Below, piece after piece: positions 45,074-55,370 of a stretch of 64,000 nucleotides of DNA. Source of the DNA: Symsagittifera roscoffensis (lineage: Eukaryota; Xenacoelomorpha; Acoela; Convolutidae). Position 1 is the stretch's first letter; every line of letters begins with the position of its first letter. Both the position numbers and the translations under genes were made by a program. The notes under the pieces were generated by a model. The model made no database searches. It was not told the DNA's origin and saw only the letters and a program-made list of their open reading frames with translations. The stretch is from NCBI RefSeq assembly GCF_963678635.1, contig NC_087068.1, positions 32,754,189-32,818,188 on the forward strand. The letters are read 5' to 3'.

Positions 45074-45758
45074 TGAAATACCTCAAAAACAAAGAAAAAA
45101 CCGAAAATTAGAAGAAAAAATGTTACCACAGGACAAAAGAAAACTCTCAAAACCGAAAACCATCACGACTTCGAAATCAACCACGAAAAGATTATAAAAC
45201 CTTCATTCCACAATCTAAAATATTAAGGAGAGTTGAATTTCAAAAACCTCTCTCTAATTAATTATCATTCTTGAACCTTTAGAAATTTAACAAATTCTTC
45301 ATTCTTTTCTAAAAGCTCATGCTGACACCCTTGAAAAACTAGTTCAACTTTAGCCAATCAGAAGCTATCTAAACATCACCTCATTTTGACATCACTTCTT
45401 TAGCCGACACCTTGCAAACTTCAAACATATAACTATATAACTATATCTAAAGAACCTCCAGGTCAAAAATAAGCAACACGCTCATATTTGACAACCGAAA
45501 AAACAGAATCTAAATATTACAACCCTCCCCTATAAACTGACACCACAATCAACAATATTGTCCCAACTAATACTCCAAAATTCCCTTGAGGAAAAATTTT
45601 AAATTAGCCTAAAGAAAAAATAGGGCGTGATCATTTAGCCCAAAGTATGAATAACTCCCAGATGCCCCCGATTATCCGATAAATAAAAGCAAAATCAGAA
45701 AGCTCACTCTTAGACCTCCAGACTTCTCTTCGCCAAAAATTGCCAATATTCAACACAC
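45074..45758 (+). other. Non-coding interval after pol
   Basis: Stop-rich in all plus frames. I see no gene. It could be intron-like sequence removed in accessory mRNAs. Confidence 0.4.
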
Positions 45759-46253
45759 TTGTCAAAAATCAAAAAACAATCCGACCACACTCAAATTTTC
45801 CCTCAACAAAAAAAAATAACCCGGCAAGAACGATTCATTTCTCAAATGCTCCTTTCCGAACCAGTCAATTTTCTAAAGAATACAACTTCAAAATTTTTTT
45901 CAATAATATCAATCTTTTTTCATATCATCATATTTTTCATCATAGATACTTTCGAATTATTTCTCTTTCTCTTTGTAAGTTTTTGTAGTTTTTTCATAAA
46001 TTTCTATTCACTCCACAAAAGATACCTCAACCTTGCAAAAATCCTTGACCACCTCCTCAGGTACGATATTTCAACAACTATCTAAATGTTAAGACAGCTC
46101 TTCAACAAGAAAGACATTTTTCTTCTTTTAGTAATATGTTTCACATTTCAGATTTCCCTAATTCTGACAATATGCAAATTCATAAAAAAACTCAACAATA
46201 ACCTTCGCATTAGCAACAAACCTTCTAATCATTTTCATAGAAGAACTTTATAA
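45759..46253 (+). pseudogene. Hydrophobic accessory frame, two membrane segments
   Basis: One frame is open from 45,759 to a TAA at 46,083-46,085 and then immediately again (ATG 46,086-46,088) to a stop at 46,251. The first part has a basic N-terminus and a long hydrophobic run (FFSIISIFFHIIIFFIID, then FLFLFVSFCSFF). The second has MLRQLFNKKD, then IFLLLVICFTFQISLILTIC and a basic tail. Both look like membrane helices flanked by Lys/Arg. No ATG starts the first part (TTG only), so it may depend on splicing. The function is unknown. The strongly AT-rich base composition favours Phe/Ile codons, so chance is a real alternative. Confidence 0.35.
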
Positions 46254-46259
46254 TCAACT

Positions 46260-46290
46260 TGAATTTTCTTCATAGGTAATAACTTTGAAG
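46260..46290 (+). promoter_or_regulatory. Candidate splice acceptors before ORF X
   Basis: TTTTCTTCATAG ends at 46,275 and a second AG ends at 46,290 (TTTGAAG). Only the second leaves the downstream frame open without a stop. Confidence 0.3.
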
Positions 46291-47074
46291 AACCTTTCAA
46301 AAATTGCTAATCAACAACCCACACAACAATTTCCACCGACTACAACATACAACATCACAGGAATCTCCAACAACACCAATATCCATACAAACAAACCACC
46401 CTCAATCATCAACACGTATTTCATTTCAAAAAAACCTATATACATTTGAAGAAAGACGTTCACTTTTATCAGAACCTTTAGAACCTGTAGTTCGCGACGC
46501 ACCACTAAGCGAACCACAATACGAACCAGTATATAATCTATACCCTACCCTTCAACAAGACCTTAATAGAACAATACACCCAAGTCAAAACCAAAAAAAA
46601 ACTACAATAAATAGACAAATCATACATCCACGACGAAATAGAAATTTTACAACTACCAGAGTTCATTTTAATATACCCTCATCACCAACTCCAAATCCCT
46701 TAGACCTCCTACCATTACAACTTAGCTCACAACAAATCACTCCGAACATACCATCGGACTACTTAGGATCAACCCCCACATCCGAACAAATTCGTGATAA
46801 TCCCTTTAATCCCCCAACTTCATCACAACATCTCCCACATTTGATGACACAAGCTTTCACTCAAGGTGAACCAAACTTGGTAAATGAACCAATAAAAATC
46901 TCATCAAAAACATCTTTGTCGCTACCAGAAACCCTCTCACTCCCTTCAACCCCTTCAATAAGTCAGATATCAACAACATCATTTCCCCCAAAATTTGCTA
47001 CCAATTTAGACGAAAGATATAAGGAATATTTAACCATTAATACACCCCTACGATTAGATTGTATACATTCGTAG
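46291..47074 (+). pseudogene. ORF X: Pro/Ser/Thr-rich accessory protein
   Basis: A frame of about 260 codons with no early ATG, so a spliced start is likely. It is rich in Pro, Ser, Thr, Gln and Asn. It contains RRSLLSEPLEPVVRDAPLSE, then EPVYNLYPTLQQDL, whose LYPTL fits the YPxL late-domain consensus that recruits ALIX in other retroviruses. A basic patch (HPRRNRNF) and further Pro/Ser-rich sequence follow. After 47,074 the frame is stop-ridden. It lies between integrase and env. I recognise no fold. It could be a cytoplasmic or phosphoprotein-like accessory product, or an extension of Env's leader region. Confidence 0.45.
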
Positions 47075-47439
47075 CACCTCCTCCACTATTAGAACAACAC
47101 CACGACAGTAACAGACTACATAACTGGGCACTCAACAGGTTACAATATAGACAGATATTCATAAAGATATACAGGAACACAACATAGAAATCCTTACATA
47201 AGACAATTTAACACTTAAACTTGAAATAACAGTAAAATTAAACAATTTAGTACATCACCCTCTCCCTCTAGCTCCACCAAATATAACAGCCCAATCATTA
47301 CTTCCCCATTTTTCACAGCAGAAATTATCTATAAATACGATAGATATACCAAAAAGACACTTGGATAGATTACATTTTATAATCCTTATTCAGGACTATC
47401 CTACACATGTATTTTTAAATAATTTTTCTCTTCTAAACC

Positions 47440-47461
47440 CCGCCCTTTTTTACTTTTTCAG
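47440..47461 (+). promoter_or_regulatory. Splice acceptor candidate for env
   Basis: The pyrimidine tract CCCTTTTTTACTTTTTCAG ends at 47,461. The env frame is open from the next bases, without ATG, for about 200 codons. That is expected if the start codon is supplied by an upstream exon. Confidence 0.55.
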
Positions 47462-47463
47462 AA

Positions 47464-50118
47464 ACAACGAATCGCAAAAACCCTTCAGCTCGAACAGGAC
47501 CCCAAGATTTATTAGTCACACATTATGATTGTGAAGAAAACGAACAAAAAACACTACAAAAATACGCCATAAATCAAGTAACCCAAAGCGAATCTGAACC
47601 ACAAGAAAAAGAAACTAAAAATATAGTAGCGACACTTTTTTCAAAAGCTAGTGCTACAACAATAACAGGATACAAGTTTACAGCAACATTCTCAGAGAAA
47701 AAAGTACATTGTTCTCAATTCTCAAATGGAAACAAAAATAGACTTGATCACGAATCTTTCTATCAAAGTAATATAGAAATACTTTTATATCATAGCCCTG
47801 AAGATTGTAAAAACGAACTAAACAGATTAAACTTAACCACAAATAAAGGCACAAATCGAAAACTAAAGATTTTTCAAGTTTTTCCAGACTCTGCACACCA
47901 AGCGGAACTTGAAAGATACCAAGGTCATATAAAGTTAGATGACAAATACCAATTCCACGGCGCACATAGACAATTAACGTATGATCTCCATGATAAAAAT
48001 TGGATACCATACATTGGAATTAACTACCCTTCTAATTGTAAAGCTGACACAAAAAACAAATGATATCAAGAAATTATGTTTTTCGATTGAAAAATCCCAC
48101 TAGAAAAAGTACAATTAACACAAGATTTAAAAAACGACACTATGATCTATCAAGGAATCCGATTACCTTGTAAAAACGACCAAGGATACTGCGATCCAAC
48201 AACTACAACACAAGCAACAATTGTTCGGTTCTTCGAAGACACATGTACCACATTTCAAGTTAAAAAAATACACGCAAGAATGATTTTATTTCGTCAAAAA
48301 GACTTTATTGAATCCATCGCTTATGATGAAGTAAACTCTGAGAAAATCAGACAAAACAACCAACATTTCAAAAAAAAACTGATAAAATAAAAAACAAACT
48401 AACAGGTTTTCAAATCTACCCAGAAACAGAACTCGCCTGCAAATATAACACTTCACTTTATAAAACAATACTCTGAAATCCTTGTCGAATACGAAAAAGG
48501 TTTCGACATGAACACAGGAAATCTAAAAATTATACCAGATTTATTACATCACGTTTCAAAAAACGACGAAAATTCATACATCCCAGTAACATTTCTAAAA
48601 AATGCCGGAAGAACTGGTGGAAAACTTCGACCACAAGACAAAAACATTACACGCTTACAGGAACCACCACTTGTTAACAACACCTATTTTGGTGCAATTC
48701 ACTATGACAATCATTTAGATATGAAATTGGATTACACAATAAATACAAATTTCCAAGAACTGTCACTATCAGAACTAGAAACGCTTCATCACTTATGTGA
48801 ACTTGAACGAACACAAATTCTACAATCGCTCGCACTTGCAGTATTAACAATTCCTTATGCAGGATATTTGCTATCAGGAAATAGATCAAATTTCATTAAC
48901 TACAAAGGAAATATATTATGGTATTACATATGTACGAAAAAAGTATCACCATTATATGTATTCGAAGATAAAAGATGTTACAAAAGAATATCCATATTCT
49001 ACAAAAACAAAGTACATTTTGTCGACACTCTTTCTAGAAGAACATATTTTTGGGATACATCCGTCCCATGTGGATCTGAAAAAAGCCACAATGCTGTACA
49101 ATACTCTGAAATCCTTGTCGAATACGAAAAAGGTTTCGACATGAACACAGGAAATCTAAAAATTATACCAGATTTATTACATCACGTTTCAAAAAACGAC
49201 GATAATTCATACATCCCAGTAACATTTCTAAAAAATGCCGGAAGAACTGGTGGAAAACTTCGACCACAAGACAAAAACATTACACGCTTACAGGAACCAT
49301 CATTTATTAACAACACCTATTTTGGTGCAATTCACTATGACAATCATTTAGATATGAAATTGGATTCCACAATAAATACAAATTTCCAAGAAATGTCACT
49401 ATCAGAACTAGAAACGCTTCATTACTTATGTGAACTTGAACGAACACAAATTCTACAATCGCTCGCACTTGCAGTATTAACAATTCCTTATGCAGGACAT
49501 TTGCTATCAGGAAATAGATCAAATTTCATTAACTACGAAGGAAATATATTATGGTATTACATATGTACGAAAAAAGTATCACCATTATATGTATTCGAAG
49601 ATAAAAGATGTTACAAAAGAATACCCATATTCTACAAAAACAAAGTACATTTTGTCGACACTCTTTCTAGAAGAACATATTTTTGGGACACAGCCGTCCC
49701 ATGTGGATCTGAAAAAAGCCACAATGCTGTACAATTAAATCCCGATGAAGATAAATATTATCTTCTCACACCATACCCAACACTTATGCCATCATTAAAG
49801 AAATTTTCACCAGTAAGTATTAAAGCTATTGCTAGAAACCCAAATATAGATCTACAGTCAATAGGTATATACTCCAGATCAGATATTCAACATCACATCC
49901 GCACACAACAATATCAAGAACTCCTCACAAAAATGGACACAATACAAAGACAATCCATCGACCAAAATTTACGAAAACTTGCAAAAACCCCAGGATTTTC
50001 AGACATCTACACACAAGACTACAGTGAATACTTTAAAGATATAAAAGATTACATTTATCTAAACGGAGAAAAATACCGCCCACAAGATATTTCCCCATCA
50101 ATATCTTCAGTTTTGTAA
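47464..50118 (+). pseudogene. env: env: glycoprotein ectodomain, chuvirus-glycoprotein-like
   Basis: An Env-like ectodomain for cell entry. The first part (47,464-48,061) is Cys-containing and open from the splice acceptor. TGA codons at 48,061 and 48,088 and a frame change near 48,390 follow. The long open frame then runs 48,508-50,118 (536 codons). Signatures seen are LCELERTQILQSLALAVL, AGYLLSGNRSNF, ILWYYICTKKV, CYKRISIFYKNKVHFVDT and LSRRTYFWDT, which I associate with glycoproteins of chuviruses and their relatives captured by LTR elements. A 633-bp in-frame duplication (48,466-49,098 and 49,099-49,731) doubles the central domain, so the product is abnormal. Other class III or phlebovirus-like glycoproteins are alternatives. 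Confidence 0.6.
48466..49731 (+). repeat. 633-bp in-frame tandem duplication inside env
   Basis: 48,466-49,098 and 49,099-49,731 align base for base with about a dozen differences. Junctions share ACAAT. 633 is 211 codons, so the frame is kept. Confidence 0.95.
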
Positions 50119-50671
50119 ACCTTAAAAATGAACTACTCGCCTTTCTAGGATGGCCCCACTACATATTAGAAAGATTAACTATATTATATGCAATGTTTAT
50201 TTTTTTGGATTTCTCGTTTCATTATTGAAAGGAATTTACAATACATGCGCAATACACACTCATGTAAGCAAACAAGCAAATGTAGCACGCATACTCTTCG
50301 CAGGATTTTTAGGAATATTTTCAGGTTCAATTAACAAAATACTTTTAGACGCTCAAATAAATGAATACAATAAAAAACTATCAACTACACCCAATACATA
50401 TGATAATTCACAAGACACTAGAAACACAACACTTACTGCACCACATTTACATACATTACAAAACAACCATCTATTAGCTTTAGTACCACGAAATTATAGG
50501 AACATATCCCAGACAGCGCACATCTCAACAAGTCATAGATACCCACAAAGTCCAGTTACCCACATTGTAGCACAACAACTAAATGTAGACGAAACGTATC
50601 AACAAATTATAGAACAATCACATACCACTAACTTCTGTTCTCAGAACAACCATTTTTTTAGCCCACGATGA
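50119..50671 (+). pseudogene. env: env: transmembrane segment and tail
   Basis: After a stop at 50,116-50,118 coding continues in another frame (50,150-50,671, 173 codons). A membrane segment, YIICNVYFFGFLVSLLKGIY, lies at about 50,177-50,236. A second hydrophobic stretch (ILFAGFLGIFSGS) is followed by a ~110-residue polar tail rich in Asn, Gln and His. This order (ectodomain, anchor, tail) and position complete the Env plan. The frameshift would detach the anchor from the ectodomain in this copy. Confidence 0.6.
50650..50661 (+). promoter_or_regulatory. Splice acceptor candidate before ORF Y
   Basis: CCATTTTTTTAG ends at 50,661, six bases before the ATG at 50,668. Confidence 0.5.
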
Positions 50672-52410
50672 GCCGCAAGATTGGATCCGTCAACCGTTCT
50701 CTTTCATACCCATCCAACCTCCAACGTCACTCCCAAATCTCCTCACTTTTTGATTTCCCTCCCTACCCTGAACCATCATATACTAATAATTCGCCAAGCA
50801 TGAACTCAGACAACACTTCAACGAACACAGTTTTTGTCACCATTTCACAATTTAATAACTCCGATATTGAAACCCCAGATGAATTTGCAGACTCCGAACC
50901 TAGCACATCCACTATTTCCCACCCCCTTTCAACCCATCCAGACTCAAATCACTGATGAACCTTCCTCAGCGCCTTCCTCCTATACTGATGCAACCCCAAT
51001 CTACTCCCCAATGACCAGCGACCCACCTGACCACTCTAGTCCCGTTGACACCGAACTTGAAAATGAATTAGATAACTTCATAACTCATCAACAACAAGTA
51101 CAACACCTCAACACACTAACCATCAATCACCTCTCACAGACCATAACTTCCTCAGAATCCTCCAACTCTCCATCCACTACTAGAAAAAACCGAGCCCAAC
51201 GAGTATTTAAACGAAAATTCCCCAATACTCCGTTCCCTTCTAATCCTCGAACAGCTCAAACCTTTATGGATTATCCACTTCATACTAACACAAAAGAACC
51301 TATCCAAGTATGTTTGCCGTTTTTTCTACAATTCACTTACTATCACTCAAATCTTAACATCGATCAACCAAATTACGTTAACGAAAAAGCACTTTTTCCC
51401 ACACTTTCATGGACCTCATTCTATCACTATCAGTAACCTTTTATCATTACCACTATATAATAATCCAGACGATAATGAACTATGTCAAACTAGGCTATAT
51501 CATCTCACTACAGCACTTCACAAAAAACAGTTCACAATTATTGGATTACCCAAACGCTTAATAGATTCACTCCACAAAAAGCTAATTGATTTTCAATTAA
51601 CCATTATGATCACGTCATTGCACGACCAAATGATATATTTTCAAATGACGATAGTAACGCTAACCTGCTAACCTCCAACTAACAGAAAATTTTTTTTATC
51701 AAATCCTCATATATATTTACCATCAACTGCATGAATTAAAAAAAATGACCACATTATATCCACAGCACTTCGCGACAGAGAAGCTTACGACTCATATTTC
51801 AGTAAATTTAACCATTTTTTTAACCTTTAATTTCCTAACACCCAAAGAACTTGACTTACGCTGCTCACATCAAATTATGTTACGCACAAAACAAACTCAC
51901 CCATACACTTACTACAAACTCATACAACACCATTACACAACTAATACACCATCAAGAAAACCACACCATCGATTTCAATTTATTAACTCCAAACACACTT
52001 CACCATTTTTCTTAAACTTTACATATTGTATCAAAGACACTAACTTACAAGGAATCATTAGAAATTACGACCCTATCCGACAAATGTATACATTCTGTCC
52101 ACTAACCCGAAGTTTTAACGTTGATGAATCCCATCCACTAATTGTCCCACATGAAAATATACCGCCCGTTGAAATCCCAATCCTAGAATACATTCATAAC
52201 ATCAAATATAATCATAAATTTTATAACCTCATTCAAAATACACCGCATGAATTCTCACAAAGTAGTGATGAACACAAGATTATCCAAGCACTTGAACTGC
52301 TTTGGCCACAACTGCAAACTAAAAATATCACCCGCTTACTTGCTAAACTTCTTAAAACATCAGACGTCATTCACGATACTTTTCCAAATGGATTTTTTGC
52401 TGATGATTAA
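50668..52410 (+). pseudogene. ORF Y: accessory protein between env and the 3' LTR, unrecognised
   Basis: ATG 50,668 opens 95 codons (Ser/Pro/Thr-rich, with FDFPPYPEPSY). The coding trend continues in a second frame to about 51,436 and in a third from about 51,745 to TAA at 52,410. The N-terminal third is disordered-looking and acidic/Ser-rich (SPVDTELENELDNFI) and contains KNRAQRVFKRKF, a possible basic signal. The C-terminal third looks globular: FFLNFTYCIKDTNLQGIIR, QMYTFCPLTRSFNVDE, IQALELLWPQL. I recognise no family. In this genomic position retroviruses keep accessory genes. Frameshifts make it a pseudogene here, but composition and length argue that it was a real gene of about 550-580 residues. 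Confidence 0.5.
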
Positions 52411-52488
52411 GTGAGTATAATTATGTATTTTCACTAATGACTCAAAACACAACAAACCATTCTTTGTAAATGTTTCACTTCTTTTTAG
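52411..52488 (+). other. Candidate 78-base intron starting at the ORF Y stop codon
   Basis: GTGAGTATAA begins directly after the TAA at 52,408-52,410, and CACTTCTTTTTAG ends at 52,488. Donor, pyrimidine tract and spacing fit a short invertebrate intron. Its placement abutting the stop is unusual. Confidence 0.4.
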
Positions 52489-52572
52489 ATGTCATCACAC
52501 CATCTAAAACAGACGAAAACAAATAAAAAATTGAAACTTCTTTGTTAAAACTTCTAAACTCGTTTTAACAAA

Positions 52573-52728
52573 TCGCAGTTAAATTTAAAATAGCAGTTAA
52601 ATTTCTCACAAATAGCAGTAAATTAATAAATAACCCCAATGCAATAAATTTCCTTTTATTAAGCAGTAAATTTTTAAGTTTAAAATTCCCAATAGCAGTA
52701 AAATTGAAATTTCAACGCAGTAAATTCA
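52573..52728 (+). repeat. Clustered GCAGTTAAATT / GCAGTAAATT motifs
   Basis: GCAGT(T)AAA occurs six times in about 155 bases (near 52,575, 52,592, 52,615, 52,661, 52,695 and 52,717), often preceded by ATA, plus weaker relatives. It lies in the 3' untranslated part of the retroelement. Confidence 0.7.
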
Positions 52729-54016
52729 TAAAAAATTGCAAATAAATTCATACAAGTACTAACCTTTTTACATGATGCTTCTTCTAAAAAATTTGAATCG
52801 TTCACTCGCCCATAAATTCTTGCCACAATTACATAGCTCGCCCACGAAGAACTGTTTAAATAATGAATTTTAAATTTGAACTTTCACTGATAACAACTCT
52901 AACCAGTTTTCACGTTTCAAACATTCTTGTAACCCGGTTGGAAGGACTTATATAAAAAACAACAATAACCAACGCAGCTTACTAACGTCACAAAACCACA
53001 AACTTAGAGCATGACTTAAAACGAAAAGCCCGCGGTACCCAAACCAGACTAAAACCAGAATAAAACTGGATAAAGTATTCTTTTAAAAACCACTTTCAAG
53101 TCTTACCACAAACGAATAAAACACAAATAGTCGAAGGACAAAATCAAACCAAAAGATTCGATTTTTGAGAAAAGGACACAACCAGAACAAAAAGAGAAGA
53201 AACGAGTAATAAAAATGAAACAAAAGGTTCAAGACAAAAAGAGACTCTGCACAAAGAAACCTCAAGATTATACCCCACTCCTGGCCTCACCAAGCAGAGG
53301 GACGTCCTGAGTATGCTCTATAGCCGGCCTAACCCACCGCGCTATATCACGTTTTGTGATCCACATTCTATTTTTGCTGAGAGTAGCTCTAGTGTGAGCG
53401 ACTCTTTAAAAATAACCAAACTAAAGTAAAAACGCTTTTGCAATAACTATTAATAACAAATCATAACTAGAACTAAAATAAACAAAAAAATTTATATATG
53501 TAAAAGATAAACGCAGTATGTATAGATTTCGCAAAGCCCAACAGACGAGCAGCAAAGAAGACGACAACCTAATCACATTCCAACTTCGGAATGGCCAATC
53601 TCTTTGATTTGCTGCCTAAAGTCACTACCTCAAAGGATTTAGAGTATGGAAACAACATCGCAGCAAAGGAAAACCATTGAACCAGACCAATGGCCATCTC
53701 GATGTTGACTACACGTACAGATCCTAGTCACTTGGCACTTCACACGGAAAAGTCAAACTTCACCCTGCACACAGTCTCGCTCCAAATTTAACGAAATCGA
53801 TACATCATTGCATCGATCAGAAGTCTTGACACAATCACCCAAGACTACCACGATCAACGAGACCCATCTAGAAACACGAACATAACAATCTTCCTCCGTC
53901 AAACACAAACAGCCACACTTCTCTTTTCTCCAAAAATTCAATACTCGCAACTTCAAAAAGAAACTACATCACATGTCCTTCACTATATAAAACAACTAAA
54001 AACTAAAAACTCTCTA
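52729..54016 (+). other. Retroelement 3' untranslated region
   Basis: No gene is seen. Minus-strand frames (53,083-53,265 and 53,753-53,956) are composition shadows. The bases before the 3' LTR (AACTAAAAACTAAAAACTCT) are A-rich but not a classical polypurine tract. Confidence 0.4.
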
Positions 54017-54739
54017 CTCAATTGGACAAAGAAACCGTTTGTTGAATTTTCAGGAAACTGAGCAGATCTGAGCAGTAGAAAGTGAAAGAATAACTGTTTA
54101 CGCGAGTGTCAAACTCCCGATTACAATTCAATTGCTCTAGTAAGTAAAAACATTGGATCAATTGGTAAAGTTTCATCCGGGAAATCCGAAAGTCAAATTC
54201 CATTTATGACATAAAAAATTTATCACGTTTTTCGCGCCTTTGACTTCTACACTTTGTAGTAGTGAGAACATAGTTGAAAGATGCCCGAGGGAAAAAGAAC
54301 CCGGCATGAGGTGACGAAGTGCCCGAGTACGGCTCTTTTACCCGAGGCCATCTTCAACTATTGGAGCCAGTTCTAAGCTAGAATTGATAATCGGTTATAG
54401 ATATAATTCTCTTATTCTACAAAATATTCTTAAATAACCAATCATATTCCATAACCAACAGTTACAAATATTTGTAAGTGTTGAAACTACTTGTAGTTTC
54501 AGCACCAGAGTAACTTGAATTAAACTTAGAATACAGTTGTTCTCCATCTGGAAACTAACTCGCATAAACCAGTATACACTATATCTATTGAGACTAGGAG
54601 ATATAAGAGTAAGATTAAGATCGGTATTAGACTAAGTAGTTGTACGAATCTATCCGGCCGAAAATAAGATAGCGTGACGAGCAGACGGTGTACCTTATCT
54701 GAAATTACTCTATGAGCACAGTAAACCATACATAACTCA
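54017..54739 (+). repeat. 3' LTR
   Basis: Gap-free match to 34,678-35,400, at an offset of 19,339. Mismatches are spread along the length, with a cluster at about 54,420-54,440. It ends CATAACTCA. Confidence 0.85.
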
Positions 54740-54755
54740 CTATGTTCTAAGTGTT

Positions 54756-54923
54756 GAAGAGTATGTTTTTGCTCTTTCTGAGGAAAAGATGCCAGAAAAT
54801 TGTCAAAGAGCCCGGAAAATTGAAAGATCCCTGAAACGCGAGAGAAACTATGCAAATGATATCATTTAACATTCATGCCTTGTCGTGAAAGAACATGTAT
54901 GAAAGAGCAAAAACGTACTCTTC
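54756..54923. repeat. Inverted repeat just outside the 3' LTR
   Basis: GAAGAGTATGTTTTTGCTCTTT (54,756-54,777) pairs with AAAGAGCAAAAACGTACTCTTC (54,902-54,923), a 22-bp stem with one mismatch around 124 bases. It may be the end of a small element. Confidence 0.55.
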
Positions 54924-55370
54924 TGCTGTTGGATAGTGGAATTTGGCTTCTCTTTAACAAAGGAAAAGACCTGAACTTAAAAAGCAATCAAAAGTCAATA
55001 TACAAAAAAGGTTTCTAAGTTCCAAAATCTATCTATGACACGTTTAGCAATAGATAAAAGTTTCAAAATATCACAAGAAAGATAGACTGTCAATTAAAAT
55101 AAGTTTCAACCACTTTGTTACCTGCCCAAAAACTATTAGCAACTAGCTGAACAGGTGCATGTGAACAAGCTAGCTATTCAATATCAAAACTATTTAGTCA
55201 CAGGCGAAAATATTATCATATGTTGGTGGCCGGACAAAGTATCTACCCCATTCCTAAACATCGCATACTAGTATAACCCTATCGACAGAATAAGAATAAT
55301 AACTGCGAATAGGTTTTTTTTTAAAAAGTTCGATGAGTTTTGGAAATTGTTTAAGTTACTCCATGCCACG
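54924..55370. other. Non-coding DNA
   Basis: No gene or repeat is recognised. Confidence 0.35.

Larger units (their letters stand above)
34678..54739 (+). mobile_element. ~20-kb Ty3/gypsy-type endogenous retrovirus-like LTR element
   Basis: Direct repeats 34,678-35,400 and 54,017-54,739 bound a ~18.6-kb interior carrying, on the plus strand, gag, protease, RT, RNase H, integrase, a hydrophobic ORF, a Pro/Ser/Thr-rich ORF, an Env-like ORF and a further ORF. YLDD at the RT active site and the PR-RT-RH-IN order place pol with Ty3/gypsy (Metaviridae) rather than BEL/Pao. Typical elements are 5-10 kb, so this is about twice the usual size. Multiple stops and frameshifts show it is inactive. Flanks ACTAC (34,673-34,677) and ACTAT (54,739-54,743) may be a decayed target duplication, although the last A overlaps the LTR end. 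Confidence 0.85.
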
